DNA from: Pogona vitticeps
Taxonomy: Eukaryota; Chordata; Lepidosauria; Squamata; Agamidae
Reading direction: 5' to 3'
Length of the DNA: 64,000 nt
NCBI RefSeq assembly: GCF_051106095.1
Contig: NC_135783.1
Location: 210,510,472-210,574,471 of the forward strand
The notes below the pieces were generated by a model. The model searched no databases. It was not told where the DNA came from and was given only the letters and a program-made list of their open reading frames with translations. Positions 23,601 through 32,774 of the stretch are shown piece after piece. Both the position numbers and the translations under genes were made by a program. Positions within the stretch are counted from its first letter, which is position 1; each line of letters opens with the position of its first letter.

Positions 23601-24995
23601 AAGTAGGTCCTTAATATGATGTTGGATAAGTTGTTTACAGAGGAATAAACAACAAGAGTAGTTATTGGATTTTCTTTGTGTGGACATATATGCCACCATA
23701 TAGTATGCATTCATGAACTTCATTATTCAATGGCCAAAATCGTACTGCTGATTTACACTTGCATAAAGGAAGTCCCAAAAGTCTTTGCAGCACATTGCTG
23801 CTCAGTGATGTGGTGTTTTAATTTCTGAGTGTGTGATTGCATCTAAGCCCAGCAACACAACCAATATCTCATGAATGAATGGCAGTTTACCACCAAGACT
23901 GTTGCAGTTTTCCTTACACAAGGGTAAACTGAAATAAGAGTCTGGCCACTATCCCTCACAGCTCCCCAGATGATCAAGGTTAGGGTAAAACTAAGAACCA
24001 TTAGCCTGCCAGGAGCAAGCATGCAGAATTGAAAGACTAAATTAAAAATACTAGTTTTTTTTTTGTTTTTTTTTTTAATTTTAACTGTAACGTAAACATA
24101 AAAGACATAAACCAAAATACAAATTAACTGTGTTCCCCACCACCATAGACGGGACCTCTTGCAATAATTATCTTCTTCCTCCATCTATATTCTTCTTCTT
24201 CTTTTATTGTCCTCTTCTCCAGAACTGCATTGATTCTTGATTTGGAGCTTTCCCCTTTTCTCTTGTTAACACGTATTCCAAAAATCTACCCCATATATCA
24301 TAAAAATTATTCTTTTTCAACTCTCCTTTATTAACCTTTATATTACAAGTTAGCTTATCATTTATAGCTATATTCCATATTTCATTATACCATTCGTGCA
24401 TTCGAAATTCAGATTTGATTTCCATTGCTTAGTTATTATTAGTCTAACTGCTGTTAATAAATTGGTAATCAATTCTTTAGTCATCATATTCCACATTCTC
24501 AAATACTGATAACAAAGCAATCTCAGGCTTAAATTCTATATCTTTTTCACATACGTCATAATTCTTTAAAGATTAGTTTCCAAAATCTTTGTACTTTTTC
24601 ACATTCCCACCACTTATGAAAGTATGTACCAATTTCCTTCTCACATTTATAAAAATACTAGTTTTAAAGAAATGATCCAGTAACTGCTAATATTAGAGGG
24701 GTGGAATTAATCAGATAGCTCACAAACATTTTGAACTCTGCTGAAACAGTAGTATGTATAATTTCAATACATGACTGAATGAAATGACTGAATTGTTTCA
24801 GATGAGAAAGTATGGACAACCACCTTGGTCATAACATCAACGATCATTGTAGCAGTGTCTGCAGCATTTCTTTGGTTCCTTTATCAAAGGAGGGTTTCTT
24901 CTGGAACAAGATGTACTGCACATAGTTCCAGCCTTCAAGTTTCCTATAGTGATGAAGAGGTTCTTGTAGGTGAGGAAAATGAATATATTGCCTAA
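14098..24995 (+). CDS. CD302: CD302 (CLEC13A/DCL-1), complete six-exon gene
   Basis: CD302 is a small type I transmembrane C-type lectin-like receptor of myeloid cells, linked to endocytosis, phagocytosis and cell migration. Exons are 14098-14188, 16942-17052, 18573-18695, 20332-20505, 23193-23219 and 24802-24995. All introns are phase 1 with GT-AG ends, giving 239 residues (human 232). Residues 1-28 form a signal peptide. The lectin fold spans about 32-166 with six cysteines (C32, C44, C64, C138, C153, C163) in the long-form CTLD pattern. The EPN/WND calcium-site motifs are absent, so calcium-dependent sugar binding is unlikely. Two N-glycosylation sequons occur (N67-A-S and N121-F-T). A transmembrane helix at about 183-204 is followed by the basic QRR and a tail ending LVGEENEYIA, close to the conserved human VGEENEY. 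Confidence 0.93.
14893..14962 (+). repeat. (ATATT)n pentanucleotide microsatellite, about 14 units
   Basis: An uninterrupted run of the five-base unit lies in CD302 intron 1. It produces spurious Tyr/Ile open frames that are not genes. Confidence 0.95.
15597..16845 (-). mobile_element. Penelope-like retroelement, 5'-truncated
   Basis: Read on the minus strand, the remnant runs from the reverse transcriptase catalytic region (WFRYVDDTFAIW near 16800, then LNSIHPNIQFT) to a C-terminal GIY-YIG-type endonuclease (GVYRIPCSCGQVYIG near 16230). RT of the RYVDDTF type joined to GIY-YIG is specific to Penelope-like elements. The frame is interrupted by several stops and the upstream part is missing. 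It lies in CD302 intron 1, with its 5' edge about 100 bp before the exon 2 acceptor. Confidence 0.8.
16942..17052 (+). CDS. CD302: CD302 exon 2 (start of lectin domain)
   Basis: Encodes CPSSVWISFGTSCYALLQG and continues to AREYCKGN, aligning with the human CD302 segment that starts DCPSSTWIQF. The acceptor AG is at 16940-16941 and the donor GT at 17053-17054. Entry is phase 1, the same phase as the LY75 last exon. Confidence 0.9.
17385..17560 (-). mobile_element. Probable L2-like LINE 3' fragment
   Basis: A TTTATTTATTTAAATTTATT head followed by GCCCACATTTTTCC resembles an inverted L2-type 3' end with an AATAAA-like tail. It lies in CD302 intron 2 and the identification is weak. Confidence 0.35.
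18573..18695 (+). CDS. CD302: CD302 exon 3
   Basis: Encodes SGADIISINNREENDFIQK through YISLGMFFDTD, matching the human block GADMISIHNEEENAF and LLGMFYDTD. The acceptor follows CTGCAG and the donor is GTAAGT. Confidence 0.92.
19330..19445. repeat. Repeat related to the 12200 and 20070 fold-backs
   Basis: Contains GTACCTTAAAGACTAATTGC, ATGTGAGGTTTCATG and CCTCAGACATAAGAGTGG, which parallel the unit at 20083-20150. It lies in CD302 intron 3, just after a short GA run. The family was not identified. Confidence 0.45.
19644..19810 (-). mobile_element. Sauria-type tRNA-derived SINE
   Basis: On the minus strand it has a tRNA-like head with a B-box-like segment (plus-strand GGGGATTTGAACCCAGGC) and a tail matching GGGTTGCCATAAGTTCTGAC, the BovB-type 3' end. 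That tail implies mobilisation by an RTE LINE. It lies in CD302 intron 3. Confidence 0.6.
20070..20195. repeat. Palindromic fold-back repeat in CD302 intron 3
   Basis: GGTGGCACCTTGAAAAC near the left and TTTAAGGTGCCACCATG near the right are inverted copies. Inner arms GAGCTTTCATGGAC and GTCCATGAAAGC are also inverted. The structure suggests a small MITE or two copies in head-to-head orientation. Confidence 0.6.
20332..20505 (+). CDS. CD302: CD302 exon 4 (end of lectin domain)
   Basis: Encodes DVFKWYDESEVNFTNWEKED through NTCATMH, GGWKKTSC and EILCETA. It carries the last three CTLD cysteines and one N-glycosylation sequon (NFT). The donor GTATGT leaves one base for a split isoleucine codon. 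Confidence 0.92.
20539..21042. mobile_element. Tigger/pogo-like MITE, TA target duplication
   Basis: The element starts CAGTGGGGTCTTGACTTAAG and ends TCAAGTCAAGACCCCACTG, flanked by TA on both sides. The interior contains repeated GACTTAAGAACNG-type segments. It is non-coding and about 504 bp. It lies 33 bp after CD302 exon 4. Relatives lie at 30752, 42455 and 59007. Confidence 0.85.
21490..22310. repeat. Tandem palindromic repeats interrupted by another repeat
   Basis: Units such as GGCCCATTGAATCAATGGGG and GGTTCCATTGATTCAAATAG occur at about 21515-21650, 21830-21950 and 22165-22300. The second and third appear to be halves of one copy split by an inserted segment at about 21954-22160 (CCTCCTTCAGTCTTGAGAGAC onward), a sequence that looks like another common squamate repeat. 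The region lies in CD302 intron 4. Confidence 0.45.
23193..23219 (+). CDS. CD302: CD302 exon 5 (27-bp microexon)
   Basis: Encodes LYEKEYLL plus two split codons, corresponding to the human juxtamembrane IPYKRKYLS. It is bounded by an acceptor after CCTGTAG and the donor GTGAGT. It is too short to appear as an open frame and was found by homology and phase. Confidence 0.85.
24059..24649 (-). mobile_element. L1 LINE, 5'-truncated, with 16-bp target duplication
   Basis: On the minus strand it encodes the L1 ORF2 C-terminal end, including FHKWWECEKVQRFW, then NEIWNIAIND, then ESMQFWRRGQ and a stop, followed by an A-rich tail (T-rich on the plus strand at 24059-24080). TAAAAATACTAGTTTT occurs at both ends (24043-24058 and 24650-24665). 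It lies in CD302 intron 5. Confidence 0.85.
24802..24995 (+). CDS. CD302: CD302 exon 6 (membrane anchor and tail)
   Basis: Encodes the juxtamembrane EKVWT, a transmembrane helix beginning TTLVITSTIIV and ending AAFLWFLY, then QRR and a 30-residue cytoplasmic tail ending VLVGEENEYIA. The TAA stop is at 24993-24995. Confidence 0.93.
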
Positions 24996-25445
24996 ATTCC
25001 ATCCATTCCATCCATAATTATAGAAGGGGTGAAAAGCTTATCCTCTGAGCAACAAAACACTGACCACTGAAGTCCGGGTACAATTTCTATGTTACTCTGA
25101 CATTTTCAGTTGTTAATGTATTTGCTTTTACTCATTTGAAGTAATGTTCTATCTATGCAACTGTTCTATATATATATATTAAAAAAATTATACTTTATTT
25201 TTGCAATATGTTTGATATTGTAATAGATCTCCACAAAAAATACTTTAAAATCTGACTGCAAATAAGAAAATAATGTTGTGTTCTAGCAAAGATTAAGGAT
25301 TTTAACGCTTCTTAGTGTCTCCAGTTGAAACTATGGTAATTCAAGATACTTATTTCAGGTAGATAATGTCTACTGTTTACATGTCACCCTAATGCAGAAG
25401 GGGAAGTATGCATACAAACACTCTTCTATATTAAGACCTTCCGTG
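24996..25445 (+). other. CD302: CD302 3' UTR
   Basis: AT-rich sequence follows the stop. The best poly(A) signal candidate is the variant ATTAAA at 25178-25183; no canonical AATAAA occurs before the transposon at 25446. Confidence 0.4.
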
Positions 25446-25853
25446 CAGTAGGACCCTCTTATCCGCGGGGGATCGGTTCCAAGCCCCCCCTCCACAGATA
25501 GTGAAAAGTGCAGATTATAGCTAACACAGTCTGTTAGACCCAGGACTCCCCTGTACCTGCAATTTTTATTTTGATGTACGTCTTCTAGTGTTCCTGTGCT
25601 GAGTGCTAAGGGGCTTTCAGGAAGGGCAGGAGGTTGGAAACTTCTCCCAGGACGCAGGTTGGCTTAAGTCATCACCCCTCCTCCTGCCTCACCAGCCAAT
25701 CTAGCTCTCATTTTTACGATGTTGACACTGCTCTGGAGGGAAGCTGCCTCAAGCTGAAAGGAGACGAGGAGAAAGGGTGGTGGCTTACCTATGTAACATA
25801 GTTTTTAGTTCCCTCTAGTGGCCAATCTGATACTTACATCTTGAAAACCCATA

Positions 25854-26383
25854 CAGTGGTGCCCTGCTAGACGCTTACCCCGCATGACGTCAAAATCGCT
25901 TGACGATGACATTTTTGTGGTCACTATTGCAATCGCAAAACAATGGTTCCAATGGGGGAAATCTGCTTTACGTTGATTAGGAGCCTGTTTTTTCCAGCTC
26001 CACAAAATGGCTTCTCTCCCTTCTCAAAATGGCTTCCCTCCCTTCTCAAAATGGCTGCTTTCGGGCTCCGCAAAATGGCTTTCCTCCCTTCTCAAAATGG
26101 CTGCTTTACAGTTCCGCAAAATGGCTTCCCTCCGCAAAATGGCTTCCCTCCCTTCTCAAAATGGCTGCTTTCCGGACAGAAGCTTCGCATTACAGCAGTT
26201 TTTAACAACTGATCGGCAGTTCCCTATGGGCAATCTTCGCTGGATGTATTTCCCCCATTGGAACACATTGACCGGTTTTCAATGCATTTCAGTGGGGATT
26301 TTTTTTTGTTTTTTTTGCTTGACGACGATTTCGCTTAACAGCGATTTTGCTGGAACGCATTATCGTCAAGTGGGGCACCACTG
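25854..26383. mobile_element. Nested CAGTGGTGCC-type MITE with internal tandem array
   Basis: It starts CAGTGGTGCCCTGCTAGACG and ends GTCAAGTGGGGCACCACTG, with TA on both sides. It contains an array of short repeats at about 26000-26170 with eight copies of AAAATGGC. Other family members (45986, 56140, 63167) carry fewer such motifs. It has no transposase. Confidence 0.85.
26000..26170 (+). repeat. Irregular 20-24 bp tandem array of AAAATGGC units
   Basis: Units alternate between forms resembling CTTCTCAAAATGGCTTCC and CCGCAAAATGGCTGC. Eight AAAATGGC cores are present in about 170 bp. The core resembles the vertebrate YY1 motif. The overlapping open frame is an artefact of the repeat. Confidence 0.8.
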
Positions 26384-26477
26384 TATTTATAGATATTTTC
26401 ATTTAATATTTTTAATATTTTTAAGACTGGATAAGTGAATTAGTGGATATTGATCCAGCAGATTTGGGATCCTGCTG

Positions 26478-28640
26478 TACCAAATTTAAACAGCAGTCGC
26501 TATTCAAACAAGCCACAGTTATACACTGTCTGAAATACACTGTTTCACAACCTTATGCCATGCAACAAGTATGACATTATTGGCCATAGCCATGTCAGGA
26601 CTATTTTGGAGCTTTGTGGACACACACACACCCCAGTTTCACGAATCTCATTTATCCTGGGGCAGCCTTTGGGAGGCACAGAACAGAAACGGGAAAGATT
26701 TAAAATCAGAAAATCACTGCTGGACTATGTGGCGATTTTCCAGCTTTAAATTGTCTGTGCTTTTCAAAGTCTGCCCCAGGAAATTGGGGAGAATGGGCTT
26801 TGGAGTCTAGGAATCTTTTAATTGCCCTGAAATGGCATTGGCACAGTCACAGCTGATGACACTACTTTCATTGTGTGGTGCAGCTCCATCAACAGGATTT
26901 CAGACACTATAAGGTAGTTTCTATGTTCCTATGAGTGCCAGCGAATTTAATATTAACATAGATATGGAAATGCCATACAGATTTTACATTACAATTTCAA
27001 TCTATATTTTTATGTGTGTTTTAACATTCTGATACTGCTAAATAAAACTTGATAGTGTACGCATTGTTATTCATTGCTATTATGAGGATGGGTAAGAAGG
27101 AAAGCAAGTTCATTGTTTTACAGAGCAGAAGACTTCCTAGAATTATGCACATAAAGAAATTCAGTGTTTGCAATAAAATCTGAAGCAAAGTGTTTGAAAG
27201 AGATAAAGCCATTTGAATTTTTAAAATGGCTGACCAAGTTAAATAAAAATTATTTTAAAAAAACTCCTGCTTCATGAATGTGGAATATTGTACTTCAGTT
27301 TCACAAGTCAAAACTCCAGGAAATGGTCCAATATTATTGCACAATATTGTACCCACATTGCCAGCAGGAAAAAGGATGACAACCTTTACATGGCAAATGA
27401 ATGTTGACAACACCAATAGCAGCAATCAAGATGATCTACAGGATACCCTCTTGTGCGTATTAACATTCACGAAGTGACACCAAGCAAGGGAAAATCCCAG
27501 AAAATGGGTCCTTTTTTCTTCTGTTCATTTTTCGCTCAAACACAAAGCAATTGCCATGGCTGGTTTTTTTTTATCATGTGTAAATGATGGTTCAATAATT
27601 TAGATCTAAAATAAAAACAAAAATCCTTGTAACCTGAAAAACCTTTGCCACGCTTCCCCAAATCCCAAATTTGCAACAGCAGACTGTCTACAACTGCACC
27701 AAATTTGGTGCTGATCTAAAGTTCAGTTTCAAAGTTACACCTTTTTTCCCCATGGATTGCCTCCATTTCTAGAATTGCTTTATAGAATTTTGATTTGTTC
27801 TGCCAGCACAAGATCATTGCTGCACTCTTGTGCAGTAAAAATATTTCCGTAAGGAAAGTGAAAATGTTTACACTGAAAATGTTTACACTGAATTGCAATG
27901 AAGAATTCCTCTGAACTATTTGTTGAACTTTTGGTTGTAATGCTTTGCACACTTACATGGGACAGAACAGGATTACATTGTCAATAAGCTGTCACTGGAA
28001 TGCTTCGGCATGGATATCACAGCATCAGCATGTTAGTTCATGTTCGCTAAGCTGGAATGTTCAACTAATTCTGCACACAGAAAGCAATGTAATACTAAGG
28101 AAAAAGCCATTAAATCTGTTTAGGCAAGTTTTAGTATTTCAATTTGAGTTTAGTTGTAAAGAAGTATTACTTAGAAAATGTTTTTAACAGCAAAGTTAAA
28201 TTCTGTAATATTAAACCATTCATGCATCATGCATACCATGAGAAGTTTGACTTTTTATTCCTTATACAATGGGAGTCATCTCTTTGCAACAGGAATCTTT
28301 GTTTATATACTGGCAATGTTCCCATAGGCATTACAATAGTGCTCAGCAGTATTCTGGACTATATTTTTTCCTGACTATTTCCATTTCTTGGAGCGATTGT
28401 TTCCATATGCTCTCTGGTTCTTAACTGATACTCTTAAACATCTTCCCTCAACACTGCCTATACTAGCTATACCTGATGGGAGATGCAGTCTAGTATCTGA
28501 AGAGAAACACACATTAGCCACCAATTCTGGATTTTCAATGAATAGGATGATGATATCCTAGAAAATATCTGCATGGATTTGAATACTGGGCATTATTGGT
28601 AAGATTCTCCTCTTTTCTTGCACTGAAGTTTCACAATGTA
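26478..28640. other. Intergenic sequence, nothing recognised
   Basis: AT-rich single-copy-looking sequence lies between the nested MITEs and the CR1 element. No exon, RNA gene or repeat was recognised. Short open frames show no known domain. Confidence 0.5.
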
Positions 28641-29229
28641 GTGCTTGGAGACTAGTGCATTTCCTTATGATAATTATGTAAGAGAGATTTATGGCTGGAG
28701 CGTGAGTGCCTCCTGCAACAAAGTATCGCAGTGCAACGAAGTGCAGGGTAAGAAGACACAGGGAGTTTAGCAGCTGTGCCAGTTAAAGGCGAGAGAAAGG
28801 ATCTGTGTGAGAAAAAGGAGGGAGAGGAGGATGTGCAAGAGGTTAAGTGTAAGAAGACACAGCTTGATGCTGCCTGCCCCTCCCTTGAGAAGAGGTTTGG
28901 CAAGCCCTAAACAAATATCAGCGTGCAGTCAGACAGCAGTGGGTTGGGGGCTATCCCATGTTTCGCACCAAGTGTCATATGTATGACTATTTGCCTCCGG
29001 CAAAAGTCATGGGTGTGTCATCGTAGCAAGGAGCTCCAAGAACTAAAGGTTCGTTCCCTTAAGGTCTTGGTTGTGGACTGGGAGAAGCAGAGAGAGGGGC
29101 CGTGGTGAGACTTCCACAGACCTTCAGGCATCGCCCCACCCACAGACAAGCAGCGCCTCAGCTGCTGGGATTGGAAGTCTTTGGGCTGGAGGACAACAAT
29201 CTGAACAAGAGGGAAACTATCCCCTAGAG

Positions 29230-29365
29230 CAGTGGTCTCCAACCTTGGGCCTCCAGATGTTCTTGGACTTCAACTCCCAGAAGTCCTGGCCAGCAGAGGT
29301 GGAGGTGAAGGCTTCTGGGAATTGTAGTTCAAGAACATCTGGAGGCCCGAGGTTGGGGATCACTG
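29230..29365. mobile_element. Palindromic hAT-type MITE inside CR1, perfect 8-bp duplication
   Basis: Ends CAGTGGTCTCCAACCTTGG and GAGGTTGGGGATCACTG are inverted repeats. The octamer CCCTAGAG is repeated exactly at 29222-29229 and 29366-29373. It belongs to the same family as 6595. Confidence 0.88.
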
Positions 29366-30751
29366 CCCTAGAGGGGACCCCCTTCTGCAGGGGTCGGGCC
29401 TGTATCCAGTTGCACTGAGGGTACTCCTCGGGGGGGAGGGAGCTTCTGGTAGTGAGCAATTTGATTGTCAGGAACATAGAGCGAGGGGTTTGTGACAGTC
29501 GTGAGGACCATATGGTGACTTGCCTGCATGGTGCAAAGGTTGTGGACATCTTGTCTCATCTGGATAGGCTGTTAGAGATTGCTGGGGGCGAGGTAGCAGT
29601 GGTGGTGCATGTCGGCACCAATGACATGGGGAAATGTAGTCGTGAGGTCTTGGAGGCCAAATTTAGGTCCTTAGGGAGGAAGCTCAAAGCAGGACCTCAA
29701 AGGTAGCTTGTTTGGAAGTGCTGCCTGTTCCATGCGCAGAGCCAGCTAGGCAGGCGGAGCTCAGGGGTCTCAACGCGTGGATGAGACGGTGGTGTCAGGG
29801 GGAGGAGTTTAGATTAATTAGGCACTGGGGGACGTTTTGGCACAAGAGGAACAGGCTTCACTTGAATGAACATGAAACCAGACTGCTGGCACGGAACATT
29901 AAAAAGGTAGCAGAGAAGCTTTTAAACTGAATCCTCGGGGAAAGCCAACAGGAGCCAAGCAATTGTCCAATTCAGGACTTCTCATCCCTGTGGAATGAGG
30001 GTGGAGAGGGTAGAGAACCACAAAGTGATGGCGGTGTAGGAATTAGGACTGGGAGCATGATGGGATGTGATAGTTCATCCACTGGGAGGAGAAGCTGTGG
30101 GGAAAAAACAACAAGCAGCCCTTCTTGGGGGACCTCATACGCAGGTGCTTTTATGCAAATGCCCAAAGTGTCCAAGCAAAGATGGGAGAGCTGAAACATT
30201 TGGTGGCTAGGGGTAACATTGATATGGTGGTCGTAACAGAAACCTGGTGGGATTCAGAGGACCCATGTGATACCACAATTCCAAGCTATAAACTCTGTAG
30301 GAGGGACAGGGAGGGGGCTTGTTGGAGGTGGGGTGGCCATCTATGTCAAAGAAGAGGTAGAATCCAGCAGAATGGAGATGGACAGCAGGTCTGACTCCAT
30401 CATAGAATCACTGTGGGTTGAACTACCAGGCCCAAAAAGCGATGTGGTAGTGTGTGTGTGTTTGTGGGGGGTGCTATTGTCCTCCAGATCAAAAACTTGG
30501 GGGGAACCTTGAAATGAGACAAATCAGGGAGGTGTCCAAGAGGGACAGGATTGCAATAATGGGGGACTTCAATTATCCAATTCTTCACATCAACTGGGCC
30601 AATGCATGGTCAGGTCAAGAAAGAGAGACTGGGTTTCTTGACTTGCAATATAAAGGGGAATAATAAAAGCGTCTTTAAGTAGAGGCAGGAAACCTGCGGA
30701 AGAAGTGACTGGCCCTCTGGATGGTTCGGGAGGTAAAGGGGGACTTGGATA

Positions 30752-31023
30752 CAGTGGACCCTCGACTTACAGACGGCTCGACTTACAGACTTTTCGAGTT
30801 ACAGATTTCTCTGGCTGCAAAATTTAGATTCGACTTGCAGCCGGAGAATCGACCTACAGACCAGAAAAAAACCAAAGTGGAACAAAAATAGAATAAAAAC
30901 TGCCAGTTGTGGGATTAATCAGTTTTCAATGCATTGTAGGTCAATGGAGATTCGACCTACAGACTTTTCAACTTACAGCCACCATTCCAATGCAGATTAA
31001 TTCCTTAAGTAGAGGGTCCACTG
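30752..31023. mobile_element. Tigger/pogo-like MITE inside CR1 ORF2
   Basis: It starts CAGTGGACCCTCGACTTACA and ends TTAAGTAGAGGGTCCACTG, with TA on both sides. The interior has alternating GACTTACAGAC and GACCTACAGAC segments. It interrupts the CR1 between the endonuclease and reverse transcriptase regions. Confidence 0.88.
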
Positions 31024-32774
31024 TATTGCAGATGAATTAAATGAGTTCTTTGCATCTGTCTTCACAACAGAAGACCTTGGGCAGATTCCACTGCCCGAAT
31101 GGCCCCTCCTGACTAATGAATTAAATCAGATACAGTTTAAAAGAGAGGACATTTTAGACTTAATCGATGAAGATCAGTAAGTCTCTGGGCCCAGATGGCA
31201 TCCACCCAAGGGTTATTAAGTAACTGAGGAATGAAGTTGCTGATCTCTTAACTAAAATATACTTGTCCCTTAAAATGGTCACAGTGCCAGAGGACTGGAG
31301 GGTAGCACATGTCATGCCCATCTTTAAAAAGGGAAGGAGGGGGGAACCTAACGTCTGTTCCAGGGAAGATGGTGGAAAACCTCATCTAAGATCAAATCTT
31401 AAAACATAGAACAAGCCTTGCTGAGGAAAAATCAGTATGGCTTCCGCTAGGGTAAGTCTTACTTCACAAACCTTTTAGAATTCTTTGAAAAGGTCAACAG
31501 GCATGTGGATGCAGGCGAACCAGTGGATATTGTCTATCTGGCTTTTCAGAAGGCCTTCGATGCGGTCCCTCACCAAAGGCTGCTGAGAAACCTCCACAAT
31601 CAGAGGAGGTCCTCTTATGGATTGATAATTGGTTGAGAACCAGGAAACAGAGAGTAGGTGTCAATGGGCAATGTTCACAATGGAGAGAGGTGAAGAGTGG
31701 TGTGCCCCAGGGATCTGTCCTGGGACCAGTGCTTTTTGACCTGGTCATCAGTGACCTGGAGGCAGGGATAAGCAGTAAGGTGGCCAAGTTTACAGATGAC
31801 ACACGAAACTTTTCCTGGTGGTGAAGACCAGAAAGGGTTTGTGAAGAGCTCCAGAAGGATCTCTCCAAACTGGAATAATCAGCAGCAAAATGGCAAATGT
31901 ATTTCAATATAAGAAAATGTGAAGTAATGCACATTGGGGCAAAAAAATCAAAACTTTATCAGCTGATGGTTTCTGAGCCGTCCGTGAGGGATCAGAAAAC
32001 AGATCTTGGTGTGCGGGTTGATGTAAGTGTCAACCCAGTGTGTGGCAGCGGTGAAGAAGGCCAATTCCATGCTAAGTATCATTAAAAAGGGGATGAAAAA
32101 TAAAACAGCCGACATTATAATGCCATTGTACAAAACTCTGCGGTCTGCACCTGGAGTATTGTGTACAGTTCTGGTCACTGCACCTGAAAAGAGACATAGT
32201 GGAACTGGAAAAGGTGCACAAGAGGGCAACTAAAATGATTACTGGTCTGGGACACCTCCCTTATAAGGAAAGGCTAGTGTTTGTGACTCTTTAGTCTAGA
32301 CAAAAGGCTCTGGAGGGCATGATTGAGACATATAAAATTATGCAGGGGATGGATAAAGTGGATAGAGGGAAGCTCTTTTCACTCTTATGCAATACCAGAA
32401 CCAGGGGACATCCACTAAAATTGAGTGTTGGGAGAGTGAGAACAGACAATAGAATATATTTCTTTTCCCAGCATGTTGTTAGTCTATAGAACTCCTTGCC
32501 ACAGGACGTGGTGATGGTATCTGGCTTAGATGCCTTTAAAAGGGGATTGGACAGATTCCTGGAAGAGAAGTTCATTACAGATTACAAAGCCATGTTGGGA
32601 ATGTATAATCTCCAGGCTTCGAAGGAAAGTACCTCAAAATGCCAGATGCAGGAGAGGGATATCAGTAGACAGGTATCTCGTTTCGCATCTGATGGGCCAC
32701 AGTGAGATACAGGAAGCTGGACTAGATGGGCCCGTGGCCTGATCCAGCAGGGCTCTTCTAATGTTCTTATGTTC

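Larger units (their letters stand above)
25446..26477. mobile_element. Outer Tigger-like MITE, split by a nested MITE
   Basis: The left end CAGTAGGACCCTCTTATCCG and the right end GATTTGGGATCCTGCTG are imperfect inverted repeats. The two halves (25446-25851 and about 26386-26477) are separated by the MITE at 25854-26383, inserted at a TA. TA follows the right end, while TG precedes the left, probably a decayed duplication. Confidence 0.75.
28940..32774 (+). mobile_element. CR1 LINE, long but defective, with two MITE insertions
   Basis: The 5' part resembles a CR1 ORF1 (MYDYLPPA near 28980; VVVHVGTNDMGK near 29605, then LLARNIKKVAEKLL). ORF2 follows. The apurinic endonuclease begins NAQSVQAKMGELKHLVARG near 30155 with VVVTETWWDSE. 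The reverse transcriptase has SGVPQGSVLGPVLF near 31700, and its catalytic motif reads FTDDT where CR1 usually has FADDT. The 3' end runs through GCCTGATCCAGCAGGGC to ATGTTCTTATGTTC. Frames are broken by stops and frameshifts, so it is inactive. A hAT MITE (29230-29365) and a Tigger-like MITE (30752-31023) sit inside it. The 5' limit is approximate and could extend left to about 28640. Confidence 0.85.

Noticed and set aside
26007-26438. 143-residue plus-strand open frame
   Set aside because: It reads through the tandem AAAATGGC array of a MITE and is repetitive Met/Ala/Ser/Leu/Gln sequence.
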